Assembly (NCBI GenBank): GCA_045531235.1
Contig: JAZSDQ010000015.1
Location: 1-34,469 of the forward strand
Direction: 5' to 3'
Origin: RGIG5579 sp045531235
GTDB lineage: Bacteria > Bacillota > Clostridia > Oscillospirales > SIG627
Length of the DNA stretch: 34,469 bases
The notes beneath the pieces were generated by a model, which was not told the DNA's origin, searched no databases, and was given only the letters and a program-made list of their open reading frames with translations. Each line of letters opens with the position of its first letter. The stretch's first letter is position 1. A program made the translations under genes and the position numbers. This document shows positions 24,339 through 33,385 of this stretch, piece by piece.

Positions 24339-25655
24339 ATGTTTGATCCCGTAAAACCTGAAAAAACCGTAGAAACTGAAAGCACAAAGCCGGAAAAAGC
24401 CATTCTCGTCAGTGTGGTTCTGGAAGACGGGGATCCTATGGATACCGAATCTTCTCTTGATGAACTGGAAGCACTTTTGGACACTGCGGGAGGTGAGAGT
24501 CTGGGACGACTGATACAGTCAAGACAAAAGCCGGAGCACGCTACCTATATCGGCACCGGAAAACTTTTGGAATTGAAGACGCTGTGCCAGAATATGAATG
24601 CAGATCTGGTGGTATTTGACTGCGAGCTTTCCCCTTCTCAGATTCGAAATCTTGAAAACGTTTTAGAAGATGTGCGCGTGATTGACCGCACGATGCTGAT
24701 TCTTGATATTTTTGCTCAAAACGCAAAAACAGGCGAAGGGATCCTTCAGGTTGCCATGGCAAACCTAAAATATACCCTCCCCCGTCTTTCCGGTCAGGGA
24801 ACGGAGCTTTCCCGTTTGGGAGGCGGCATCGGCACACGCGGCCCCGGTGAAACAAAACTGGAAATTGACAGACGGCACGTAAAGAGAAAGATCCAAAAAT
24901 TGGAAGAAGAGCTTGCTGTTCTTTCCAAGCAAAGAAAAACACAACGAAAAAGCCGCGAAAAAAACGGCATTTTCCAAATTGCACTGGCCGGCTACACCAA
25001 CGCAGGAAAATCTTCTCTTTTAAATTTGCTTTGTGAAGATAATATTTTGGCGGAAAACAAGCTGTTTGCAACTTTGGATCCGACCACAAGACGACTTATT
25101 TTACCGAACTTCGGCGAGGTCCTTTTGACGGATACCGTCGGCTTTATCAACCGTCTTCCCCATCACTTGGTTGAAGCATTTCAATCCACGCTGGACGAAG
25201 TTGCGTTTAGCGATCTTGTGCTCATTGTCATGGATGCCACCGATCCCAAATTTGCTCAAAAAATGGAGATTTGCGAGTCCATTCTTGCAGAGCTTTATGA
25301 AAAGCGCGGAGTTACACCGCCCCCTTCTCTTTACGTTTTGAACAAAACAGATCTTCCCGAAAGTCTGTTCACAACGAAAACCTTTCCCACAAATAGAAAA
25401 AGCGTATGCGTTTCCGCCAAGACAGGCAGAGGTGCCGACGAATTAAAGAAACTCATTGAAGAAATATTATCCATGGCAAAAAAGCCTTGTCATTTTTTAT
25501 TTCCCCACGAACAAGGCGGTAAACTTTCCCAGCTTTACAAAAGCGCAAACGTGACCGAGGTAAGATACGAAGCCGAGGGAGTCTATGTTGACGCGGTTTG
25601 TGACGAAAAAACCCGTGGCGCACTGGCGCAATTTATTATAACGAGCGAAGGATAA
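24339..25655 (+). CDS. hflX: Ribosome-associated GTPase HflX
   Basis: The 438-residue HflX has the N-terminal nucleotide-binding domain, including IGTGKLLELK and VVFDCELSPSQIRNLE. The family hallmark GTRGPGETKLE (165-175) comes next, with a helical linker and then the GTPase domain: GYTNAGKS (218-225), G3 DTVGF (265-269), NKTDL and SAKTG. The C-terminal domain has FPHEQGGKLSQLY. HflX splits stalled 70S ribosomes under heat or antibiotic stress. AAGGAG precedes the start. The first 20 residues are a Lys/Glu/Thr-rich extension with no family match. The parC-like gene begins five bases after the stop, so the two are coupled. Confidence 0.96.
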   Translation: MFDPVKPEKTVETESTKPEKAILVSVVLEDGDPMDTESSLDELEALLDTAGGESLGRLIQSRQKPEHATYIGTGKLLELKTLCQNMNADLVVFDCELSPSQIRNLENVLEDVRVIDRTMLILDIFAQNAKTGEGILQVAMANLKYTLPRLSGQGTELSRLGGGIGTRGPGETKLEIDRRHVKRKIQKLEEELAVLSKQRKTQRKSREKNGIFQIALAGYTNAGKSSLLNLLCEDNILAENKLFATLDPTTRRLILPNFGEVLLTDTVGFINRLPHHLVEAFQSTLDEVAFSDLVLIVMDATDPKFAQKMEICESILAELYEKRGVTPPPSLYVLNKTDLPESLFTTKTFPTNRKSVCVSAKTGRGADELKKLIEEILSMAKKPCHFLFPHEQGGKLSQLYKSANVTEVRYEAEGVYVDAVCDEKTRGALAQFIITSEG

Positions 25656-25660
25656 CAATT

Positions 25661-27883
25661 ATGGCTGAAAGAAAAAAGAAGATCACGAAAAAGCCCGAAG
25701 AAATAAAGCCCGCTCCCATTCACCTGCAGCCCATTACCGAAACTCTGCGGGAAAACTATATGCCCTATGCGATGAGCTCTATCATTTCCCGTGCTATCCC
25801 CGAAATTGACGGACTGAAGCCTTCTCACCGCAAACTTTTATATACTATGTTTAAAATGGGGCTCTTAAACGGTGACAGAATCAAAAGCGCGAACGTGGTA
25901 GGCCAGACAATGCGCCTGAACCCTCATGGTGACGGTGCTATTTACGAAACTATGGTAAGACTGACCCGCGGAAACGAGGCCTTGCTTCATCCTTTCGTGG
26001 ATTCCAAAGGAACCTTTGGTAAGCAATACTCAAAAATGGCTTATGCAGCCTCTCGATATACCGAAGTAAAACTTGCGCCCATCAGCGCGGAATTGTTTAC
26101 CGGCATCGATAAGGACGCCGTAGATATGATCGATAACTACGACGCCACCATGAAAGAACCCGTACTTCTCCCCTCTTCTTTTCCCAATGTTCTCGTTTGC
26201 CCCAACACAGGTATCGCAGTAGGACTTGCAAGTTCCATTTGCTCTTTTAATTTAAACGAAACCTGCGACGCAGTCATTGCTCTTTTGAAAGATCCCAACG
26301 CAGATCTTTATGAAATTTTGAAAGCACCTGATTTTTCTACGGGCGGCGAGCTTCTATACGACAAAGAAGAGATCCGACAGATCTACGAAACCGGTAAAGG
26401 TTCCTTTACGGTAAGAGCCGTTTGGCACAGTATTCCCAAGGAAAACCGAATTGTTATTACCGAGATCCCCTACAACACCACGGTAGACCAGATCATTGAA
26501 AAAATCGTTCAGCTCATCAAGGAAGGTAAGCTTCGCGAAATCAACGACATTCGCGATGAAATCGACCTGGACGGATTAAAGTTGACTATTGACTTAAAAC
26601 GCGGAAGCGATCCCGAAAAGCTGATGGCAAAGCTTTTCAAATCCACCGATCTTGAATGTCGTTTCTCCTGCAATTTTAACGTTCTTATTGCCGGTTCTCC
26701 TCATCTTTTGGGCATCAGAGAGCTTTTGAATGAATGGCACGCATTCCGCTGTGAATGTCTGAAACGTGAATTTTACTATGACCTCGGGCAAAAAGAAGCT
26801 AAGCTTCACTTATTAATGGGTCTTGAGAAGATTTTGGTAGATATTGACAAAGCCATTGCCATCATCCGAAAGACAGAAAATGAAAAAGACGTTATTCCAA
26901 ATCTCTGTCAAGGCTTTTCCATTGATGAAAAACAGGCTGAGTATATTGCGGAAATCAAATTGCGCCATTTGAACCGTCAGTACATTCTCGACCGCATCAG
27001 TGAAAGAGAAAAGCTGGAGAAAGAGATTGCCGATCTGGAATCTCTCCTTTCCAGCGAAAGAAAGCTGAATCAGTACATCATTAAGCAGTTGGAAGGCATC
27101 AAGAAAAAATACGGTCAGGAAAGAAAGACACGCATTGCCTACGAATTCAGCCGTCCTTCCGAACAGCTGAAAGAAGCGGAAGAAATTGAATACACTGCCC
27201 ACGCCGTCATTACCCGAGGCGGATATTTGAAGAACATCCCTCTCAAATCCATTATGATGAGCGACAATCAGCGCTTAAAAGACGATGACGAAATCGTCTT
27301 TTCCGGAGAAATGTCCTCCAAGCAGATGCTGTATTTCTTCACTGACAAAGGACAGCTTTATCACGCAAAATTCGGAGATTTTTCCACAACAAAAGCCTCC
27401 GAACTTGGTGATTATGTCCCTGCAAAAATCGGCATGGAGCAAGATGAAAAGGTTATTTACTCCGTTACTTTGAACGATCTCAGTGGGCGTCTTGCCATCA
27501 TCTTCCAAAACGGAAAAGGCGTATCTTTCCCCTTATCCGTCTATGAAACCAAGGGTAACCGCAAAAAACTGACAGGCGCATTCAACACTTCCTCTCCCGT
27601 TGCCGGGATGTTCATTCTCAAAGGCAATGAAGTGAAAGAGATTTTCCTTAAAACGAAAGCCGGAAGGGCCTGCATTCTCAGAACTACGCTGTTTGCGGAA
27701 AAGAGCACCCGTACAAGCGCCGGCAATCAAATGATGGCATTGAAGAAAAACGACTTCATTGATTTTGCTGCAGAAGTATCCACTGAAAATTCTCCCTCCT
27801 TGGGAATTTATAAAAAGCCTCGTGTTCCCACACCCGGCATCGTCTTTAACAAAATGGATATGAAAGATGTTAAACAAAAATAG
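25661..27883 (+). CDS. parC: DNA topoisomerase IV subunit A-like protein
   Basis: The 740-residue type IIA topoisomerase A subunit has its breakage-reunion domain opening with ENYMPYAMSSIISRAIPEID. The catalytic tyrosine is Tyr133 in AASRYTEVKLAP. A long coiled coil (about 440-500) leads to a shortened beta-pinwheel C-terminal domain. The gyrase-specific QRRGGKG box is not seen, which favours a ParC role (decatenation) over GyrA. In the quinolone-determining region, NPHGDGAIYE places Gly92 where GyrA usually has Ser83 and Glu96 where it has Asp87. No parE or gyrB partner lies next to it; hflX is immediately upstream (five-base gap). It may be the divergent second topoisomerase A found in some Clostridia; the exact class needs a tree. 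Confidence 0.88.
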   Translation: MAERKKKITKKPEEIKPAPIHLQPITETLRENYMPYAMSSIISRAIPEIDGLKPSHRKLLYTMFKMGLLNGDRIKSANVVGQTMRLNPHGDGAIYETMVRLTRGNEALLHPFVDSKGTFGKQYSKMAYAASRYTEVKLAPISAELFTGIDKDAVDMIDNYDATMKEPVLLPSSFPNVLVCPNTGIAVGLASSICSFNLNETCDAVIALLKDPNADLYEILKAPDFSTGGELLYDKEEIRQIYETGKGSFTVRAVWHSIPKENRIVITEIPYNTTVDQIIEKIVQLIKEGKLREINDIRDEIDLDGLKLTIDLKRGSDPEKLMAKLFKSTDLECRFSCNFNVLIAGSPHLLGIRELLNEWHAFRCECLKREFYYDLGQKEAKLHLLMGLEKILVDIDKAIAIIRKTENEKDVIPNLCQGFSIDEKQAEYIAEIKLRHLNRQYILDRISEREKLEKEIADLESLLSSERKLNQYIIKQLEGIKKKYGQERKTRIAYEFSRPSEQLKEAEEIEYTAHAVITRGGYLKNIPLKSIMMSDNQRLKDDDEIVFSGEMSSKQMLYFFTDKGQLYHAKFGDFSTTKASELGDYVPAKIGMEQDEKVIYSVTLNDLSGRLAIIFQNGKGVSFPLSVYETKGNRKKLTGAFNTSSPVAGMFILKGNEVKEIFLKTKAGRACILRTTLFAEKSTRTSAGNQMMALKKNDFIDFAAEVSTENSPSLGIYKKPRVPTPGIVFNKMDMKDVKQK

Positions 27884-27893
27884 TCAAAGTACG

Positions 27894-27925
27894 AAAAGGA
27901 AGCTCTAAACGCTTCCTTTTCTTTT
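27894..27925 (+). terminator. Terminator of the hflX-parC unit
   Basis: AAAAGGAAGC pairs with GCTTCCTTTT around a seven-base loop and is followed by CTTTTTG, ten bases after the parC stop. Confidence 0.88.
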
Positions 27926-27966
27926 TGCAAAAATAAGAAAAAAGCCCAAAAAAAGGGCTACTGCTA

Positions 27967-27995
27967 TTTACAAAGGAAGAAAAAACTGATATAAT
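27967..27995 (+). promoter_or_regulatory. Promoter of the gdpP operon
   Basis: TTTACA (27967-27972), a 17-base spacer and TATAAT (27990-27995), about 60 bases before the gdpP ATG. It should drive gdpP-rplI-dnaB and perhaps tilS-ftsH. Confidence 0.8.
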
Positions 27996-28055
27996 ACTAT
28001 TCTGTATCAGTATCTAACCTATCCTATGACAAATTCAATGTCGGAAAGGAATGTT

Positions 28056-30083
28056 ATGAAACGTAAAGTCGTTCTGAAGAATACGATTTTTGATCGCCTG
28101 CGGAGCTCCGTTGCAATTCTTGTTTCCTCCGCATGCCTTGTTTTGTTTTCCGTATTACTCTCCATCTTTGAAAAGAGCTGGATATATGTTACCCTTGGTC
28201 TTGCATTTCTTCTCATCGAACTCTTTTTGCTTTGGGGCGTTTCAACGCTGTCTTCAAAATTCAATCACAACAACGAAGAAGATGTCGCCCTCGGCGGCGG
28301 CATGACGCTGAATTTTCTCAGCAATCTGGTAACCCCGGTTGTTGTCTTAAGCGAAAACGGTCAGGTGCTTTGGTGCAACAAAGCCTTTCACAACGCAACC
28401 GCAGCGGCAGGTTCCCTTTATCAGTGCAGTATACACGATCTGACTGACGAAAAGGTTTCTCTGCGCAGACTTCGGGAAGAAGACCACGAAGAACTTACCA
28501 GACGTCCTGTAGTGGCCTCTCTTCAAGGGGAACAATATGAAATAATGTCCTATCCCCTTTCCTCTGAAGGAAAAAAACAGTTAATTACTGTGTGGAGCTC
28601 CCGAAAAAAGCTTTGTGAATTGGAAAAAGAGCTTGCGGATAAAAATCCTATCGTATCTTACATTGCTGTTGATAACTACGCGGAAGCTGCCGGCTTTTTG
28701 CAGGGAAACTACAGAACCATCACTGCAAAGATCTCCATTTTGCTGAAAGACTGGGCAAACAGCATGAACGGAATTCTGCGGGAAGTAGAAAGTGACCGTT
28801 ATATTCTTATTCTTGAGGAAGAACATCTGGCAGGAATCAAAGAGAAGAAATTTGATATTCTTGACCAAGTGCGGGAAATTTCCACAGATAACGTAGATAT
28901 TCCCGTAACAATTTCCATCGGTACCGCCTGCATTGACGGTACCATGAGTCAAAAAGAGTCTACCGCCCATCACGCATTGGATCTGGCTTTGCAAAGAGGC
29001 GGCGACCAAGCCGTATTAAAGCTCAGAGATAATGCCACCGAATACTACGGCGGTAAAACAAAGACGGTGCAAAAGCGAACCAAGATCCGTAGCCGCATCA
29101 TTGCTTCGGAAGTAAAGAACCTGATGGCAAACGCCTCCAACGTTCTGATTATGGGACATCGCTTTGCCGATCACGACTCTATCGGTTCTGCCGTAGGTAT
29201 GGCTCGCTTTGCCATGAACTATTGCCCAAAAGTAAACATTGTAGTCAATGTGCACGACAGCAATTTGAAAGGCGTTTTTCAAAAGCTTTCCGGTCTAAGC
29301 GATTACAAAAATATTTTCATTGACGGTGTAACGGCACAGGATATGATTTCTTCTTCCACTCTTCTCATTATCACCGACGTGAATAATGTTCGTCAGTTTG
29401 AAGCGCCTGAGCTGTTTGAAAACATTTCGAACACAGTCATTATTGACCACCACAGACAAAGCGCGGAATATCAGGTGAAGCCCTCCATCACTTACATTGA
29501 ACCCAGCGCCTCCAGCGCCAGCGAGCTTGTTTGTGAAATGCTGGAGCAGCAGCTTCCTCCCGGAAGCCTTTTGAAAGAAGAAGCTGAGCTTCTTTTTGCG
29601 GGAATGATCCTAGATACCAAGCAGTTTGCAAACAACACCGGACCCCGCACTTTTGCCGCTGCACATTTTCTCCGTTCCGAAGGTGCAAACCCTGCCGAAG
29701 CACAAATGCTCTTCCGTTCCGGACTGGAGGATTTCAAAAGAGAGATCAAATACGAAACCAACGCCTTTATTTACCGAGATATCATTGCTTTTTCATACAT
29801 TGATGAAAATGCTACGCAAGAAGACAAAATTGCAGCATCCAAAGCAGCAGACCGTCTTCTCTCTTTGGAAGGTGTTTTGGCATCCTTCGTGCTCTGCAAA
29901 ATCGATGATACCGTCCACATTTCCGCTCGTTCTTCCGGCACGGTAAACGTGCAATTGATCACGGAAAAGCTACACGGCGGCGGCCATTTTGATATGGCAG
30001 GAGCCCAGGTGAAAGATGCAACCATCAAAGAGACTTTCGTATTTTTGAAGAAAGCCGTTGACGAATACTTGAACGAAGCATAA
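28056..30083 (+). CDS. gdpP: Cyclic-di-AMP phosphodiesterase GdpP
   Basis: The 675-residue membrane protein has two N-terminal helices (about 18-38, 42-62). A degenerate PAS domain (about 88-190, with VTPVVVLSENGQVLWCNKAF) and a degenerate GGDEF-like domain (about 195-325) follow. The DHH/DHHA1 phosphodiesterase region has metal motifs GHRFADHDSIGS (367-378), Asp441 in TDVNN and DHH (464-466). The substrate motif is GGGH (641-644). It hydrolyses c-di-AMP to pApA and so influences osmotic, potassium and cell-wall homeostasis. The ATG at 28056 was chosen because AAAGGA stands just before it; earlier in-frame ATGs lack a ribosome site. rplI follows after 11 bases, the widespread gdpP-rplI-dnaB order. 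Confidence 0.96.
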   Translation: MKRKVVLKNTIFDRLRSSVAILVSSACLVLFSVLLSIFEKSWIYVTLGLAFLLIELFLLWGVSTLSSKFNHNNEEDVALGGGMTLNFLSNLVTPVVVLSENGQVLWCNKAFHNATAAAGSLYQCSIHDLTDEKVSLRRLREEDHEELTRRPVVASLQGEQYEIMSYPLSSEGKKQLITVWSSRKKLCELEKELADKNPIVSYIAVDNYAEAAGFLQGNYRTITAKISILLKDWANSMNGILREVESDRYILILEEEHLAGIKEKKFDILDQVREISTDNVDIPVTISIGTACIDGTMSQKESTAHHALDLALQRGGDQAVLKLRDNATEYYGGKTKTVQKRTKIRSRIIASEVKNLMANASNVLIMGHRFADHDSIGSAVGMARFAMNYCPKVNIVVNVHDSNLKGVFQKLSGLSDYKNIFIDGVTAQDMISSSTLLIITDVNNVRQFEAPELFENISNTVIIDHHRQSAEYQVKPSITYIEPSASSASELVCEMLEQQLPPGSLLKEEAELLFAGMILDTKQFANNTGPRTFAAAHFLRSEGANPAEAQMLFRSGLEDFKREIKYETNAFIYRDIIAFSYIDENATQEDKIAASKAADRLLSLEGVLASFVLCKIDDTVHISARSSGTVNVQLITEKLHGGGHFDMAGAQVKDATIKETFVFLKKAVDEYLNEA

Positions 30084-30094
30084 GGAGATAAGAA

Positions 30095-30535
30095 ATGAAA
30101 GTAGTATTGAAACAAGACGTTAAAGGACAGGGAAAAAAAGGTGAGATCGTTTCTGTATCCGATGGATATGCGCGCAATTTTCTCTTTCCCAAAGGGCTCG
30201 CCGCACCCGCTGATGCAAAAGCGGAAAACGAACTGAAGAACCAGATTTCCTCCAAGGAATACAAGGCGAAAGTAGATCTAGAAAATGCTCAGGAATTGAA
30301 AAAGATCTTGGAAAAACTGGAAGTACGTGCCAAGGCTTCTGCCGGCACAGACGGAAAAATCTACGGCAGTATTACAAACGCTCATATTTCTGAGCTTCTT
30401 GCCAGCCAGCACGGAATTCAGATCGACAAGAGAAAGATCAGCATTGATGCTATTAAGAATTTTGGCAGCTATACCGCCGATATCAAGCTTTCCTCCGGAG
30501 TATCCGCCGAATTGCGTGTGATTGTAGAAAACTAA
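30095..30535 (+). CDS. rplI: Ribosomal protein bL9
   Basis: The 146-residue bL9 begins MKVVLKQDVKGQGKKGEIV and contains the RNA-binding stretch GYARNFLFPKGLA. A long connecting helix (about 45-75) and a C-terminal domain follow. It binds 23S rRNA near the L1 stalk and helps keep the reading frame. TAAGGAGATAAGAA before the ATG includes the gdpP stop, so the two are coupled. Length and domains are normal. Confidence 0.97.
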   Translation: MKVVLKQDVKGQGKKGEIVSVSDGYARNFLFPKGLAAPADAKAENELKNQISSKEYKAKVDLENAQELKKILEKLEVRAKASAGTDGKIYGSITNAHISELLASQHGIQIDKRKISIDAIKNFGSYTADIKLSSGVSAELRVIVEN

Positions 30536-30558
30536 GTAAAAACAAAAAGGAAACAGTT

Positions 30559-31935
30559 ATGGATAACACCCAAACTTCCATCAGTACTTTGCTTGGAAAA
30601 CAGCTTCCCTATTCCATTGAAAACGAGCAAGCTCTTTTAGGCGCATTGATCCTGGATAGCGAAAAGATCGGCGACGTAACCGCAGTTCTTAATTCCGATG
30701 ATTTTTATATTGATAACCACAAAAAGATCTTCGAAGCTTTGATCCAGCTTTCCGTTCAAAGTCACGGGGTGGACGTGGTCACACTTTTGTCCGTTCTGGT
30801 CAAAAACGGCGTATACACCGAAGAATCCGGCACTCAATACATTCGTCATCTTGCAGAGAGCGTGCCCGGTCTTTCCAATATTATGGACTACGCCCAGATC
30901 ATTCGCGAAAAAAGTCTGCTGCGACAGCTGATCTTTGCCTCCGAAGAAATTATGCAATCCGCCTATGAACAAAAGGCGGATGCAATGACTGTAATTGATC
31001 AGGCAGAGCACAAGATCTTCAAATTGGCACAGGGTCGCGTGCAAAACGATTTTTCACGCATTGACGCGATCCTTGATCAATTTTACGTTGAACTGAAAGC
31101 TATTACCGAGGGTGGCGAAAACACGGTTGCCATCCAAACCTATTACAGCGATATTGACCGCATTCTGATCGGTATGAACCCCGGCGATCTCATCCTGATC
31201 GGCGCACGACCCGGTATGGGTAAAACCAGCTTTGCGCTGAATATTGCCGCAGAGGTAGCAAAGAGAAGAAAAGACAAAGCGGTCGCCATTTTCTCCTTGG
31301 AAATGTCAAAAACGCAGCTGGCTTCCAGACTTCTCTCTTCCGAGGGCCGCGTGGAAAGCTCAAAACTGCGCGACGGTCAATTGGAGGAAGAAGATTATTC
31401 CAAGTTGGCAGCAGCAGCTGTTGCTCTTGCTGAAACGAATATCTATATTGACGAATCATCCGACGTTTCTCCCATGCAGATGCTCTCCAAACTCCGCAGA
31501 ATTAAGAATCTCGGTCTTGTTTTCGTTGACTATCTTCAGCTGATGAACTGCGACGACAAGGAAGCAAGCAAGAATCAGGTTTTGAAAATCGGTAGTATTA
31601 CAAGAAACTTGAAAATTATGGCAAAAGAACTTGCTTGTCCCATCATTCTTTGTTCTCAGCTGTCCCGTATTTCCCAGGACCGCAAGGATAAACGTCCTCA
31701 ACTGACGGACCTGAGAGATTCCGGTGCTATTGAGCAGGATGCAGACGTAGTTATGTTCCTGCACAGAGATTCTTACTACGATATGCAAAACACCGAAGCA
31801 AAGAATCTTGCCGAATGTATTATTGCAAAGAACAGACACGGTTCCGTAGATACGGTGAAACTTGGTTGGGATGCGCAATATACACGCTTCAATACATTGG
31901 AACGTCGCTTTGACGATATTCCGCCGGAAGCATAA
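30559..31935 (+). CDS. dnaB: Replicative DNA helicase DnaB
   Basis: The 458-residue hexameric 5'-3' helicase has an N-terminal helical domain (about 15-115), a linker, and a RecA-like C-terminal domain. Walker A is GARPGMGKTS (215-224), the Walker B region is VFVDYLQLM (321-329) and the later SQLSR segment is the DNA-binding H3/H4 region. No intein or insertion interrupts it. AAAAAGGAAAC precedes the ATG, 23 bases after rplI. It unwinds the chromosome at the replication fork. Confidence 0.97.
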   Translation: MDNTQTSISTLLGKQLPYSIENEQALLGALILDSEKIGDVTAVLNSDDFYIDNHKKIFEALIQLSVQSHGVDVVTLLSVLVKNGVYTEESGTQYIRHLAESVPGLSNIMDYAQIIREKSLLRQLIFASEEIMQSAYEQKADAMTVIDQAEHKIFKLAQGRVQNDFSRIDAILDQFYVELKAITEGGENTVAIQTYYSDIDRILIGMNPGDLILIGARPGMGKTSFALNIAAEVAKRRKDKAVAIFSLEMSKTQLASRLLSSEGRVESSKLRDGQLEEEDYSKLAAAAVALAETNIYIDESSDVSPMQMLSKLRRIKNLGLVFVDYLQLMNCDDKEASKNQVLKIGSITRNLKIMAKELACPIILCSQLSRISQDRKDKRPQLTDLRDSGAIEQDADVVMFLHRDSYYDMQNTEAKNLAECIIAKNRHGSVDTVKLGWDAQYTRFNTLERRFDDIPPEA

Positions 31936-31936
31936 C

Positions 31937-33367
31937 ATGGACTTAAAACAACGTTTTTTTCATCATCTGAAAGAAGAAAAACTTATTGAGCCATCTGACA
32001 AAGTGCTCATCGCCCTATCCGGGGGGAAAGATTCGGTATGCCTTGCGTTACTCTTAAACGAAGCCGCAAAAGTTTTCGGTTTCGATTTGGCAGCCTGCCA
32101 CATTCACCACGGAATTCGCGGCAGTGAGGCTGACAGTGACGCTGCGTTCTGCCAAGAACTCTGTCAAACGCTTAACCTGCCTCTTTTCACTGAATATTGC
32201 GACGCGCCTCTGTTTTGCAAAGAGAACAAAATTGGTTTAGAGGAAGGAGCTCGTATTCTTCGTTATGGCTTACTTGATGAAGTTGCAAAAAGAGAGGGCT
32301 TTCAAAAAATTGCCACTGCTCACAGTGCTTCCGATCAAGCCGAAACCATTCTCTTTCGTCTGATTCGCGGCAGCGGTTTTTCAGGGGCGAGAGGGATCCC
32401 TGCAAAAAGAGGGCGCATTATTCGGCCCATACTGCCCTTTTACGCCGAGGAAATTGAAGCTTTTCTTGCAACGATTCAGCAACCGTTCACAAAAGATTCA
32501 AGCAATTCTGATACCATATATTCAAGAAACTTGATTCGCCATGACATTTTTCCTTTGCTTGAGAAGATCAACCCTCGAGCCAAAGAAGCGCTGAACCGTT
32601 TTGGTACCTTTTCCATCTGGCAAGAGACGATGCTTTCCGCTCTTTGGAGCAAATTAGAAATTGACAACGGTTTTTCATTAAACAAAAATGCCATTCCCTT
32701 GGAAACAGCCAAATCACTTGCGCAAGATAAGTCGCAGTATCTGCTTTTATTTCACGGTCTTTCCCAATTAACAAAAAAACATAATATTTCCATTGATTTT
32801 GTTCATTTTAAAGCAATTCTTTCGTTATTAAATCATACGGAATCGGGAAAAATAATCGAAATATCAAATGGCTTTTGCTTCAAAATTGAAAAAAAACAGC
32901 TGGTTTTTGAAAAGAATGAAAAGAAAGCCGAATGCATAGAGTATGAAGTAGAGCTGACAGAAGGAGAAAACACCCTTCCCTTTGATTGCGGCACGCTTCG
33001 CGCAGATTACACGGAAGCGTTAAAAGTAAAAAATATTAACAAAAAAAGCTTGAATATCAAGCTGAATTCCGATAAAATTAGCGGAAGATTAAAAGCTCGG
33101 AATTTTCGTCCGGGCGATCGCATCTTTATGTACGGAATGCATAAAAGCGTTAAGAAGATGCTATGCGACAGTGGGATTCCCAAAGAATACCGTGTTTTCA
33201 TTCCCATTGTATGCGATGATGATGAGATCGTATGGATTCCTTTTCTCGGTCTTTGCGATAAAGCAAGAGAAGAGGATTCAAAAGACATTCTTCAGCTTTC
33301 TCTTTGCGGAGAAATGCCGGAAACGATCCGTCAATTTTGTGAAAACGATTTATCAAAAACCCTTTAA
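31937..33367 (+). CDS. tilS: tRNA(Ile)-lysidine synthase TilS
   Basis: The 476-residue N-type ATP pyrophosphatase changes the wobble cytidine of tRNA-Ile(CAU) to lysidine, so AUA is read as isoleucine. The PP-loop is SGGKDS (28-33). HIHHGIRGSEADSD (55-68) and TAHSASDQAETILFRLIRGS are family signatures. The C-terminal TilS domain ends with KKMLCDSGIPKEYR and WIPFLG. The ATG lies one base after the dnaB stop; the only ribosome site is a weak GGAAG inside dnaB, indicating coupling. The middle (about 260-360) is AT-rich and low in similarity, normal for the family. tilS next to ftsH is a common arrangement. Confidence 0.95.
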   Translation: MDLKQRFFHHLKEEKLIEPSDKVLIALSGGKDSVCLALLLNEAAKVFGFDLAACHIHHGIRGSEADSDAAFCQELCQTLNLPLFTEYCDAPLFCKENKIGLEEGARILRYGLLDEVAKREGFQKIATAHSASDQAETILFRLIRGSGFSGARGIPAKRGRIIRPILPFYAEEIEAFLATIQQPFTKDSSNSDTIYSRNLIRHDIFPLLEKINPRAKEALNRFGTFSIWQETMLSALWSKLEIDNGFSLNKNAIPLETAKSLAQDKSQYLLLFHGLSQLTKKHNISIDFVHFKAILSLLNHTESGKIIEISNGFCFKIEKKQLVFEKNEKKAECIEYEVELTEGENTLPFDCGTLRADYTEALKVKNINKKSLNIKLNSDKISGRLKARNFRPGDRIFMYGMHKSVKKMLCDSGIPKEYRVFIPIVCDDDEIVWIPFLGLCDKAREEDSKDILQLSLCGEMPETIRQFCENDLSKTL

Positions 33368-33385
33368 GGAGATTTTTCTAGAGAA

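Noticed and set aside
27940..27962. AGCCC/GGGCT hairpin with an A-rich loop and a minus-strand T run
   Set aside because: It looks like a minus-strand terminator, but no minus-strand gene ends there; it is probably a chance product of A-rich sequence next to the real parC terminator.
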